DNA from: Areca catechu
Lineage: Eukaryota > Streptophyta > Magnoliopsida > Arecales > Arecaceae
NCBI GenBank assembly: GCA_021397845.1
Contig: CM038044.1
Coordinates: 103,600,942-103,664,941 of the forward strand
Length of the DNA stretch: 64,000 bases
Direction: 5' to 3'
The translations under genes were made by a program, and so were the position numbers. The notes beneath the pieces are model-generated. The model was given only the letters and a program-made list of their open reading frames with translations, was not told where the DNA came from and ran no database searches. Numbering within the stretch: position 1 is the stretch's first letter; each line of letters opens with the position of its first letter. Positions 31,549-42,049 of this stretch are shown piece after piece.

Positions 31549-32738
31549 ATGGGTCCCAGGAAGAGACTTGCAGTTAGAGAGAGGCCCAGTCATGGTGTTG
31601 AGAGGAGGTCGAAGGCTAGATTTGATACAGCACAGCCTAGCAGTTCAGCCACACCGAGCTCCCCCCTGTAGAGAGGATGACAGGGAAGTTAGTAGCCTCA
31701 GGGAGGAGAGTCGACTTGGAGTGTTTCGACAGGCACCACTTCGGTATTTCACAGGTACTCACTGATGCAGGATTAGTACCATTCTGTACTATACATGAGA
31801 GATACTATCCTCACCTAGTGAGAGAGTTCTATGGTGCGCTGGATTGCCGACGACTTTTGTGGACTACTTCAGTCAGGGGTATTCAGATTTCACTGACAGA
31901 TGAGCTTCTGGGCAGAGTATGGGAGATCCCTCATAGGGGAGTCTGTATCTTTTTGGTAGATGACAGAGAGGCTGTGTTTAGGTGCATTCTTGAGAGAGAG
32001 GATGTTCGCGGTATATCCGTAGTTACCGTGAACCAGTTATCATTGGAGATGCGCCTATTGCACCACATCACAGCACAGATTCTACTACCGAAGACTGGAA
32101 GATTTGACTTCATCACTGAGAGGGAGTTGATGGTGATGACGAGCCTGATTGAGAGGAGACAGATTGATCTTCCATCCCTGATGCTCACTCAGATGCATGA
32201 TGCTGCGACACAGCGCCGACACTGTTTACCGTACGTAATGGCACTGACCAGACTATTCAGAGCGTGTGGAGTATCACTGGAGGGGGAGATCCCCAAGGAG
32301 ATACTACACACAGATATGTACGACGAGAGGTCTTTGCACCGCATGGGATACAGATTAGTTGGAGGTCGATGGGTTCGCAGAGAGTCTGGCCAGGAGCCAG
32401 ATGAGGAGGACGAGATTCGAGAGGCAGAGGCTGGACCATCTGAGCTAGCAGCTTTTCCTCCATTAGATATCCCATCGACACAGGCAGAGCATTTGTCTCC
32501 TGACACTTCAGCTCCTCCGCCACCTTCTACTGGACTATCTTTTGAGGAGCATGCCAGAGAGCAGTTCACAGAGATCAGGGGTGAGATGACTCAACTACGT
32601 AGCGAGGTTGAGCTTCTACGAGCACATACTACCTCGGAGTATGCTGAGATTCGCAGATCTATGGAGGAGGGATTCTCTCGCATTGAGGGTCTGTTGAGAT
32701 CCCTTATACCTTTTGCAGCCCCTGCAGTTGCACGATCA

Positions 32739-32769
<31 letters not shown>

Positions 32770-33155
32770 GCGGCGATCACCAGAGCGACCATGCTGATTC
32801 TGTTGAGGGTGGAGATCAGGATGACGACAGAGCTATAGAGGTTGTGGGCGGTGACAGTGACAGTGATGGCAGTGCTGATGATTATGAGGTGGTCAGTCGC
32901 GATCCTCCCACTACACCAGCTCCTACTACTGCCTTGGCTTATTCCACACTGGACCTTGTTACACCAGCTGATCTTCTTTCACCCCCTTCCACTAGATCAT
33001 CTAGGGTTGTACCCGCCTTTGGTCCTTCTGGCCGCACTAGGAGTCGTCGAGCTTTAGCACCTCCTAGGGCATTAGCCACTAGATCTAGGATCTGTGCTCC
33101 ATTCAGTCTTGATGTTCCATCTGATGAGGATTATCCTCACAGATGCCTGTTATAG
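31549..33155 (+). CDS. SIRE-C ORF2: putative plant transposon protein-type domain, not envelope
   Basis: An ATG at 31549 opens MGPRKRLAVRERPSHGVERR, a basic Ser-rich start. The frame changes at the six-C run 31661-31666, after which 492 residues are open from 31677 to 33155. Residues 1-230 of that ORF (LECFDRHHFG, IHERYYPHLVREFYGALD, ELLGRVWEIPHRG, CLPYVMALTRLFRACGV) resemble the putative plant transposon protein domain found beside plant retroelements. Then come a Pro/Glu-rich linker, a coiled coil (about 285-345, FTEIRGEMTQLRSEVELLRA), a run of eleven Asp (D/G-rich) and a basic Arg/Pro C-terminus. No signal peptide or membrane segment is seen, unlike a retroviral envelope. The position matches the extra ORF of SIRE elements. 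Function unknown. Confidence 0.8.
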
Positions 33156-33745
33156 CTCATATGTTGTATGTCTGATATTTATATGACTTTGATGATTTCT
33201 GTATGTTTCAGCTCTTGCTGATGGCTCAGCAAATTTTGTACTGAAAACTTATCTATTATATATTTTCAGTTCAGTGCTCATTATTTGTGTTTGAATGGTT
33301 GAATTTACTATTTTTTGGCTCTGATACTCTTTTATCTTGATATAATTTTTAGCTCTGATATTCTTTTAAATTGGTATAATTTTGGCTCTGGTATCTATCT
33401 TATTTGTTTCTCTACCATCTTTTTGTCTCCATACTCATTGTGAGGGGGAGGTTATTCCCCTTTCTAATGATTGACAAAAAGGAGGAGAAAGTGTATTGAT
33501 TTTATTGATTATATAGATGCATAAATTTGTTGAGACAAAGTATTGATTGTGGTTTCACCTTGTAAGAATCTTTGAAGTTTACCTAAATAAGAAGTATTTA
33601 ATTAAGGGGGAGATTGATTCTTCCTATCTTTGAAGTTTTTGCCTCTCTTATGGACTTAAATTCATATTTATAAATAATAATAGTTAAAATCTGAAATGTA
33701 TTGCCATTTTACTCAAGGTTTTGTCATCATAAAAAAGGGGGAGAT
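33156..33745 (+). other. 3' untranslated stretch and polypurine tract of SIRE-C
   Basis: AT-rich with no ORF. GGGGGAG-like purine runs occur at about 33443, 33605 and 33735. AAAAAAGGGGGAGAT (33731-33745) abuts the LTR and is the polypurine tract for plus-strand priming. The earlier copies (GAGGGGGAGG and AAGGGGGAGATT) resemble extra tracts. Confidence 0.8.
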
Positions 33746-35162
33746 TGTTGGCTCCACCCAGTGATTTTGATGAATAACAAAACATTGAGTGCATATTGTA
33801 TACTAATGAGGATTTCAAGTTGTGAGTTTTCAGGAAGAGAGCACCTCAAAATCTCAAAAACTTATGGTTTATGGCACGTAATGGCACGGAGCAATTCTCA
33901 CGAATCCGGGCATCCTCTTTATTGAAAAAGGGTATCTAAATGTTTAAATATTATGTGTTTATGTTTTTAAGAATTATATTTATGTTTTCGAGGCATTTAC
34001 ACTTGAATCTGAGATTTTTCAGTCTCAAGTGTCGACACCTGGACAGTCAAGTGTCGACACTTCAGCATTTGGCACAGACAAAAATCCTTGGCACACCAAG
34101 TGTCGACACTTAGGTTCCAAGTGTCGACTCAAGGCCTGAGAATTTTGAAAATACAGAACTTTGTAATTTGAGGGTTTTTGTGTTAAGTGTCGACACCTGT
34201 GCATCAAGTGTCGACACTTGAAAGTTCAAGTGTCGACACCTAGAGATCAAGTGTCGACACTTGACAGCCAAGTGTCGACACCTGACAGCCAAGTGTCGAC
34301 ACTTGCAGCCTGACAGCTCTAACGGATCTATTTTTCTAGCTTGCAGAACTTGCTTTTCAAGCTCCAAATGGCTATTTTCGAGGTACCAACGGTCACAAAC
34401 CATTTTTTGGAAGGTTCTTGGTGTATTTAACCTCCACCAACCTCATTTTAAAGAAAAGGAAGTGTATTGAAGTGCATTCAAGTCTACTCAAAAGCCAAAA
34501 AGCCAATATTCTCTCAAATACTTCACATCAAAAGCCTCTTATAGTTTGATTCCTTGAAAAGCCTACAAGCTCATCCTTACTTCATTCCAAAAGAGGCACT
34601 TTGAAGGAGATTCCAAGGAAGAGTGAAGACAATGCATCTACTTGAGCTTCAAAGATTCCAATCTACTCTTGAAGAGAGTTTGTTTTAGTTTTAAATTGTA
34701 TATCTGTTTTTATTATGATTTGACCTTGCTTTCAAGGGTATCTTGAAAGAAGGCTATTGTGGTTTGTTGGTGAGCCAAAAGGATAAAACCAACTAGGGTT
34801 AACTTGTGAGCCCGAAGACAAAACAAGTGTTAAGGTTTGTTGGTAAGCCTAAGTGATAAAACCAACTTAGGTTTTGACTTGTGAGCCTTGTGAAAAACAA
34901 GTCAACTGTAATCTAGTTTGGATTATAGTGAAATTTCCAAGGGTGGCTTGGGGAGTGGATGTAGGTGCTAGGTTTGCACCGAACCACTATAAACCTTGTA
35001 TTTGTGTGTGATTGCTCTCTTCCTCTCTTGCTCTTTAATTATTTCTAACATCTTGCATTGAATTTATCATTGTTCATAAGCACCACTAGTCCTTCATATT
35101 ATTGTCTTAATTTTTTAAAAGACCAAATTCACCCCCCCTCTTGGGCTCCATTTCTGGACAAC
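33746..35162 (+). repeat. 3' LTR of SIRE-C
   Basis: 1417 bp from TGTTGGCTCC to ..GGACAAC. The final base expected to be A is T at 35163. It has TATTTAA at 34424-34430. Same layout as the 5' LTR but 33 bases shorter in the array. Confidence 0.94.
34026..34305. repeat. Dyad array of 3' LTR (10 units)
   Basis: Ten units, all keeping GTCGA. It lacks the two units of the 5' LTR that lie between CCAAGTGTCGACAC and TTAGG. Clustered spacing is 21-22 bases. Confidence 0.93.
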
Positions 35163-36200
35163 TAATACAACCTTGCTTCTTCTTGGAGTACTACCAATTC
35201 GATACTCCTCATGCTGAGGAGATTGGTCGTCCGATCTTCAAGGAGGTGGCCACATGTAAGTTATAAGATGGGTTGTACACTCTTAGAAAGAGGACCACAA
35301 AGCACTCTAGTTCCAAATCAGCATCAGACTGAAGGACTTTCAGAGATCACTAGATGCGGGCGGACATATGGTAGGCCCTCTACAATATGTGGAGCACTAA
35401 GGAGTACTCCACTAGATGGCAGAGAGAATGGTAGGATCATACCGCTTGGCAAGATCCAATTAAGCATACTAGCAGCTCTGTTGGCACACATGTGGTGGCC
35501 AATAGATTGGTAAAAATTATATACTTAATTATATTAATTTTATATTAAATTGATGATATATATTTTAACTAATTTATTTTTGATATTTACTTATTATAGA
35601 CATGGGAGGTAAGTCATGTACCAGGATAGCTGCAGTTATGGGAGGACTGGTGATTATTTAGATGAGAGATCTCGACATATCATGGTAAGAACTTAAAACT
35701 TTAAGTATTAATTTTTATACATAATGATATGTATAATTGAACTGATTAATTTGTAAAATGTATAATCGAATTATACGGAGTATGCCTTAGCACATCATGA
35801 TGAGGTAACATCCTCTTAGCCTCTCCTTAATCTCGAAGGATGGCTCAGGGCCACCAGAAGGATGAGTAAGAGTTGACAACCTAGACATGGGATGATGCAC
35901 ACATCGAAAAAATTGTGATCTAGATATTTGTCTAGCAATCTCAGAACATTCGGGACACCATCCATGCTTTGGTCATCAAGACTCTTCAAGACCCCCATCA
36001 ATACAATTAGTTTCTTACAAGATGCTGGGACATCTTAAAAATTTCTTTACTTATTTTAATTTTTATACTTAAAAATTTATTAATAATATTTTATTTTTTT
36101 ATTACAAGATGCTGGGACATCTGGCTCTCATCTATTAAATGCTAGAGAGGACATGCAGGAGGAGGATGGCGACAACAACCATGACATAGATCTCAAATGA
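35163..36200 (+). pseudogene. Second CACTA gene, 3' part
   Basis: The sequence after SIRE-C holds a 100-residue open stretch (35211-35513) and later coding-like pieces (WDDAHIEKIVI, IRDTIHALVIKTLQD near 35880-35995) separated by AT-rich intron-like gaps. I recognise no domain. Position between the transposase and the right terminus suggests the TNPA-like gene. Confidence 0.4.
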
Positions 36201-36399
36201 TTTTTTTTTATTTTGATAGTATATATTTAATTTTTTAGCAGTATAAATTTATAAAATTATAAAATATATACTTTTTAATATAATATAATTATATTTTTTT
36301 ATTTATAATTATGCTTGTTAATTATTACTTTACCGTAATATCATTTAAGAACTCTAATTATTTATTATTAGAATTAAAATATTTTTTAAAAAAATAATA

Positions 36400-36726
36400 A
36401 CTATTTTTAAAAAAAATAAAAAAGTTGTTAGCAATGGCTTTGGTAATGTCAAATGCAGTCGCTAAAGCTTTATTACCGATAGTGTGCCATTTTTAATGAC
36501 ATCATTTTTTTGGTCTCTAATATTCTTTTAATATAATTATTTTAAAAAAATGGAAAAAAAATGATAGCAATAGCCATTGCTAATAACCTTTATTGATGAT
36601 GGCGAGATTTGTTGTCTCTAAAAAAAGTTATTTGCAACAATGATTTATGTAACGGCCAAGTAGCGATGGCAAACCTTCTATCTGCGATGGCAAATAGCAA
36701 TCACTAATATTCATTTTTTTGTAGTG
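36400..36726 (+). repeat. Right terminus and subterminal repeats of CACTA
   Basis: Repeated motifs such as GCAATGGC, GCGATGGCAAA and TAGCAATCACTAAT in both orientations end at TTTTTTTGTAGTG (36714-36726). These are typical transposase-accessory binding repeats of the CACTA class. 36201-36399 is plain AT-rich sequence. Confidence 0.78.
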
Positions 36727-37152
36727 ATAGGCCTAGTGGACTAGGCCCTATGCCTCGTGCATATTTAGCTAGAGCCCAAGCAAAGGGGAGCACTTCGGGC
36801 AGGCTGGGCCAAGGGGCATGATGCTGCTAGCATACTCTAGCCCAAGAGGGAGTGGGCCAGTTGTTAATGGGCTTCATGCTCTATGGATTAGCATGCTATG
36901 CCTAATGAAGGCCATGCTCGATGTGAGGAAGCCTCAAGCATGGTGGTAACTAAAAAGAAAGTGGTACTAGCCAATAAAGAAAAGTCAAGGGAGGTTAGGA
37001 GCCTAAGGGAGCGGTTCACCTTGGGGAGACCTCCGAGGTGGGCAAAGAGGCAGGTAGCATTGGGAAGATTGGTTCTTTTAGGCTAGACCCGCTTGATTGC
37101 ACCCCCCATGACATGGTGGTCTAGCACATCAAAGTGGCATTAGAGAGGGAGT
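36727..37152. other. Unassigned stretch between CACTA and gypsy3
   Basis: Moderately GC-rich, with a 62-residue ORF (36898-37086) that is basic and without recognised features. I see no repeat ends or domains. It may be the pol-side stub of gypsy3 or old host sequence. Confidence 0.4.
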
Positions 37153-38372
37153 CTAGTGGGTCGATCTCATCAAATGGCTATGGTGGCCAACGAGGGAAGC
37201 AGGCAGAGAAGATGGAGGTTCAAGAACATTGGAGCTTTCAGTCCTATATTGCCCCTTTGGATTGCTAATAGGCTGGCTAGGCAGGTTCCCTTGCTCCCTC
37301 CTATAGATGGCTATAGCTAGTTGATCGATTCGGGACTCTAGTTTAGCTATAGATTGTGTATGGGAGTCAAGAGTTTGAGAATTAGTTTCTAGTATAGCCA
37401 AAGCTTATGGAACTTTATACTCAAAATTGGAGCAATAGTGACTAGGAAAAGGTTGTGGGGCATCCTAAAACTGAGGATATGATGTATTATTGCACTCGTG
37501 ACTGGGTATGTAAGAAGTGGGGTTGACCATGGGTTGTTGATTCCATAAGAAATTCAGGTGATTCCTCCAGTCTGGATTATATGTATTCAAGTACGGATCA
37601 TTTCCTGGTCTAGAAACAGTAGGGGTTTAGGCTGGGTGGGCTTATTTCTATACAAGCTCAAGAAACTGATGAGCTATTGGGACTGTACACATGGGGAAGA
37701 GGTGTGACCAATTTGCAAGAATCGATCAAATTTTTGGGATAGTGCACCCACAGCCTGGGATAGTATATCCACCTTGCTGTGGATGTCTACAGAGTGGCTT
37801 TCCTCATATATGTCATCTCTTTTAGGGTTTAGCCTGGGAGTTTCTTTAGATGTGATAAACATGTAGTACAAGAAGTTTTCGCTCAGGGTCTCAAATAATT
37901 GCCAAGCCTCATGCTCACTCATGGGCCAGAATGTCCCACCACAGGATGCATCAACCATCTGCTTATGCTTTTCTGATAATCCATCATAAAAATAGTGGAC
38001 TAGTTGCCATTTGATTATGGCATGATGTGGACACTTGCATATAAGTTCCTTGAGCCTCTCCCAAGTTTCATGGAACATCTTCTCTTCCAATTGGAAAAAA
38101 CTACTTATGGCTTTTTGGATTTGATTTGTTTTCCCTATTAAAAAATATTTCTTGAGAAACTCCTTCTGTAGTTGGTCCCAGGTTGAAATGGTCATGGACT
38201 CTAATGAACATAGCCAATGTTTGGCCTTGTCCTTAAGTGAGAAGAGAAATAATTTCAACCTAAGGGCCTCATCAGATAGATTTTGAATTCTAATAGTAGA
38301 GCATATCTCAAGAAATTTGTCCAAATATTTGTATGGATCCTCTTGACTAAGTCCATAGAAAGATGGTAGCAT
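37153..38372 (-). pseudogene. Gypsy3 gag
   Basis: 232 residues (38372-37674) start within the retrotransposon gag domain: FYGLSQEDPYKYLDKFLEIC, FLFSLKDKAKHWLCSLES, TWDQLQKEFLKKYF, FYDGLSEKHKQMVDASCGG. After a gap with frameshifts, 37401-37153 has the C-terminal IAKLESRIDQLAIAIYRREQ and GNLPSQPISNPKGQ motif. The true start probably lies upstream of 38372 and is lost. No zinc knuckle is visible. Confidence 0.8.
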
Positions 38373-39260
38373 TTATATGACACTGAACTTAATCTCATAC
38401 TGGGTTGCCTCTATATGAGGTGCTGAGTACATGGGGAATATGTTTATGATGGAGTGAAGTATTCCCTCAATTGGAATGGTGGGTTGGTCTCACTATGTGT
38501 ATCCATGGTCTAACCCAAATTTATGATTTTAATTTTTTATTAAAGAGGAAAAGGGGGGAGAAGAGAGAAGAAAGATAGATAAGAGGTCTAAAGATGTGAG
38601 CCTAAGAAGTCCTAAAGCTAAGAGGGATAGAGAAGAAGTATTAATTAAAGTTCTAGGTTAATTACAAACAAGTTAACAATCAATGGACTCTTTATCCTAG
38701 GGTTTCCTAATTCTAGATAGCTCCTAATTATTTCAAGGTCACCTTCGAGCCTTCAAAGTTAGATACTAACCAGTCAACTAGCTAGGTACAGGTAAGGTCA
38801 GTGAGGGTCCCCCTGTTGCTTTCCTTAGATACCAAATCAATTATCCAGGTCAAACAATGGAACCAATTAAAAAACCACTTTCCTTCAAGGCTACATCATC
38901 CTTGAATCCCTTTCCTAGATACCAGTTAACTAGTTAATTCTGAGCTAGTCCAACTCTCAGGGTCCCTTGTTCTAGTGAGCTCGAAAATCCTTAGGGCCCA
39001 ACATCTAATTAATTTTAATTAAAGGCTTAGGTTAATGCAATATGAGGATAGTGGTTTGTGGGCCAAGGAAAGGTGATGAAATTCTTATCTTATGTTGTTT
39101 AGGGGTTAGTGCCCTTAAGATGATTTATGTAGATGTAATGCAATGCAAACAGATATCAAAATAATTTAGTTTAAGCCTCTAAGAAAAAGAAGACCCTAAT
39201 AAATTATGAATTTTTTTGTGTTTTGTTTTTTTCCTTTTTTGTGAACTAATCGTGCTAATG
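38373..39260 (-). other. Gypsy3 leader region
   Basis: Between gag and primer motif. No coding pattern. Paired polypurine-like GGAAAAGGGGGGAGAAGAG occurs at 38548-38566. Similar in style to the gypsy1 leader but not clearly homologous. Confidence 0.45.
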
Positions 39261-39280
39261 ATCCCCAGCAACGGCACCAA
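39261..39280 (-). other. Primer-site motif of gypsy3
   Basis: The minus strand reads TTGGTGCCGTTGCTGGGGAT, close to the TGGCGCCGTTGCCGGGGA sequence found at primer sites of Athila/Tat elements. An LTR-like TGATTG start follows at 39285. Confidence 0.65.
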
Positions 39281-39284
39281 AACT

Positions 39285-40900
39285 TGATTGCTGTCTTATG
39301 TGGTCAAAATAATTTACCAACTCAACTCTATAGCTAGGGTGAGTCAGGATCGTATTCTCAGGAATTAGTTGGGATTATGCTCACTTTTAGGATTAATTTG
39401 TTTAAGATTAATTGGGTTTAAGAGATAAAAGAGTAAGAATATAATTATACTAAGAACAAGAATTAAACTAAGCAAAAAATTAATATGAAAGATATCTTAG
39501 ATTTTGATTCAGTATTTAATATTATATTAAGTATTTATTTAATATGTAATTATTAAATTATGATTGATCCTCGAGCATAGCCTATCTCACTGGATACGGA
39601 TCTTGATCCGCTCTTACGTAGCCATAAGTTATTCAAAGTCTCTAATCATATAAATAATTTTTTATAATCAAATTTCGAGCATAGCCTATCTTGCTGAGCA
39701 CGAATTATATCCTGGGATCATGACTTGTCAATACATAGTCATAGACTATTCAAAAATCTAACTATAATCTAAATATGAAGAACACTGCTTGAAGTAATGA
39801 AAAATAATTTTATTCATGAAAAGCAAACATTATAATCAAGAACTAATTATATAAAGAAAAATATAAAATATAAAATATAAATACCAGAAACCTCATCTAC
39901 TCCTCGAAGATAGGAATTCCTTAGCCGCTCATGATCTTCCCTTCCTCTCCTCCTATGCAAAGACTCTAGAGGGACTCCAGGGAGAATTCTCCGGATAGAA
40001 GCATAGGAGCCTTTTTATAGGATTTAACAGGGAAGAAGTCTTCATGAGTTTCTAGTGTGGGACTAAACAAAAGAATCAAAAGAGTGGCTAGCATTTAACT
40101 TTACAAGACTCAATGGTTAGATATGAATATGCCCAATCCTAGTAGTGTTAAGCTTAGGTCCCCCATTCTGATTGGTATTTGACCGGTCAACATCTTTCTA
40201 ACTCTTGGATCTGGATCAAAGGTTCATAAATCAGGAAAAATCATGGGCCATTGATTGCTTTGTGATCTGTGCATTGCATCAAGCTTGGTTGCTATCACCC
40301 GAATGCCACCCCCCATCAGAGCTTAAATCTTCCCCGGAATAGCCCGTCGTCACCACTGGAACGTCCTCATGTCATCGAGAGCTTGATGTCAGAGCCTCAG
40401 CATGGCCAAGGAGTGGCGGTGATGGTGGCACTTGGCAGTGGTAGAGACATGGCGTGTGGCAAGAGGATGGTCAGGTCTACCACGATGGCTTGATGGCAGT
40501 GAGAGGCGGTAGGGGATGGCTTGGTCAATGGTGGGATGGCTTCCGGCATGGTGAGTTGGTGGCAGGGTAGTGGACAAGCAGCATCTCAAATTAAAGGAAG
40601 AAATGGAGAAAACCATGGGGATCGACTGCCGGCGACGGCTTTTAGTGTTTCCCTGGATGGAGATGGCACCGATGGTCCTGGTGGCGATGAGACGGCATCT
40701 CTGGCAATCCTGGCTCAAAAGAGGCTTTACGGTCCATGGCTCTATGTCATGGGCATCTCATGGCAATCCTGGCTCAAAGAGGCTTTACGGTCCATGGCTA
40801 TGTCATGGACCATTCCATGGCTACTGGTGGTCCATCGGGCATTCCATAAACTAAGTAGCCAGTCCATGATGGATCGGGTGCTCTAAATTTATGTAATTTT
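39285..40900 (-). repeat. LTR-like region of gypsy3 (outer edge uncertain)
   Basis: Begins TGATTGCTGTC beside the primer motif. It contains two diverged tandem copies with CGAGCATAGCCTATCT (39572-39660 and 39667-39775) and a 50-60-bp tandem repeat (about 40705-40815) with CAATCCTGGCTCAAA and GGCTTTACGGTCCATGGC. No second LTR is seen, so the end near 40900 is a guess. ORFs at 40389-40886 overlap on both strands and are probably not genes. Confidence 0.5.
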
Positions 40901-41022
40901 ATATTAAATATTTAAAAATTGATTCTAGGCTCATTTCAAGTTCGATTTGCTTCAAACTTATTTTATTTGAACCCATAAATCGAGATCTTCGTAATGATAA
41001 TTTTCTTTCATATAAATGCAAG

Positions 41023-41472
41023 TTGTCCTTTGGAATATTATTTTACCAGCCCTATCCTAGGCCTAGCCAAGTGTTTAATAATCAACCAGGTTTATATCTT
41101 GAAAAAGAACCCAGTCCCCTAGAAAAAGCCCTAGAAGCTCTAGCTAAATCCTATGCTGACCTTAATGCTATAATTAAGAGCACTAATGCTATCTTTAATA
41201 GTTTTATGCAGACCATGGGCCAACATATAACTTCCAATACCTAGATTATTGCCTATTTGGATATGTAATTAAGTCCATTAGCCAGAGCTATAAGCAAAAA
41301 AGAGATGCTTAGTCAGCCTGAGAGTCAACCTGAGGGACAATACTTAGCTAAGAATTTCAATATCGATGTAACTATCTATGAACAATTGATTATGACTCTC
41401 AAGAATGAATTGGTCATCGAGCAATCCTGTACAACCAAAGAGACCAATCTAGATAATTCGACTAAGACAGAA
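41023..41472 (+). pseudogene. Gypsy4: gag C-terminal remnant
   Basis: Plus-strand frame YQPYPRPSQVFNNQPGLYL, then LEKALEALAKSYADLNAI, then after two stops LARAISKKEMLSQPESQPEG. This is the late gag region of Athila/Tat-type elements (the part with Q-rich linker and LPSQPE..P.G). It is cut at 41472 by the gypsy2 LTR; CAGAA at 41468-41472 would be one target duplication. Confidence 0.6.
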
Positions 41473-42049
41473 TGATGCGGGATGAATATGGAAATTTAAC
41501 ATAAAGAGAATAAGCAATTGAACTAAGTAATACTTCTAAACATATGATCAAGAATCAGCCATGATGGAGTAATGGAATACACTAAAGAAGACTAATGTAG
41601 AAGTATTTGGTATCCCACAGTGCAACTCTGATTTAAGTAAAGAAAGAAAGGACCTTCATGATTAAGAAATCATCTGATTAGGATAAACTATATTCAAAAT
41701 ATCAGACCTTAGAGGAAGGGAATGGATTTTGTACCAATAATGAATTTCCACTAAATCTTGTAATGGGATCACTCTTCAACTCTCAAGATTGGCGACTAGA
41801 TGAATGAACTATTCCATCCCTAAAAGTAGAAACATCTTGCTACTGATTTGAAGGCAAAGAAGACATCACCATAGACTGGATACATCATAGGATCCTGCAA
41901 GAAGAATCATTAGAGGCATGGAAGAGATTGAAACAAACAAAGAAACACAATGGAGTGAAAGAAAGGAAGGGAAAGTTTGATGGAGATTCTTGGAGGTTGG
42001 AAGAGCCTGGTTGATGCAAACTTATTTGAAACTAGACTAATGGTTGTGT
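41473..42049 (-). repeat. Gypsy2 3' LTR, left piece
   Basis: Starts TGATGCGGG like the gypsy1 LTR edge (TGATGGGGG) and shares AAGTAAAGAAAGAAAGGACC and TTGTAATGGGATCACT with 10490-10550. It is cut by copia2; the last bases TGTGT pair with TGTGC at 52185-52189 (4 of 5). Confidence 0.8.

Larger units (their letters stand above)
24161..35162 (+). mobile_element. SIRE-C: SIRE-type copia element with both LTRs
   Basis: LTR 24161-25611, Met-tRNA primer site, gag, in-frame TGA, protease, integrase, RT, RNase H, non-coding dyad array, downstream ORF2, polypurine tract, LTR 33746-35162. Total length 11.0 kb. Flanks on both sides belong to the CACTA element, but I see no 5-bp target duplication (ATTTA on the left, AATAC on the right, after a last LTR base changed from A to T). 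Gag-pol has five premature stops plus frameshifts, so it is not autonomous. ORF2 is largely open. Confidence 0.93.
18969..36726 (+). mobile_element. CACTA (En/Spm) DNA transposon, decayed and split by SIRE-C
   Basis: A transposase-associated domain, TNP2/DUF4218 and DUF4216 follow one another on the plus strand, then a second gene region. The right end at 36726 reads TTTTTTTGTAGTG, the reverse complement of CACTACAAAAAAA. Subterminal repeats such as GCGATGGCAAATAGCAATC fit CACTA ends. The left terminus is not visible and probably lies beyond SIRE-B. SIRE-C occupies 24161-35162. All reading frames carry stops. 18969-19913 is AT-rich non-coding sequence apart from the repeats listed separately. 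Confidence 0.82.
37153..41022 (-). mobile_element. Gypsy3: non-chromodomain Ty3/gypsy remnant (Athila/Tat-like)
   Basis: The minus strand shows LTR-like sequence (right of 39285), a primer-site motif (39261-39280) and gag (38372-37153). Pol is missing. The gag type and the TGGTGCCGTTGCTGGGGAT primer region match the Athila/Tat branch as I know it. The right edge is not defined; 41022 is the last base before a plus-strand gag remnant. Confidence 0.65.

Noticed and set aside
31549..33155. Retroviral-type envelope gene in SIRE-C
   Set aside because: Position fits, but I see no signal peptide, membrane span or cleavage motif. The domain resembles the plant transposon protein type.
36898..37086. 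62-residue basic ORF
   Set aside because: No recognisable motif, no neighbours suggesting a gene, and length expected by chance.
40389..40886. Overlapping ORFs on both strands in gypsy3 LTR
   Set aside because: GC-rich LTR sequence with a tandem repeat. Both strands are open and no domain is seen.
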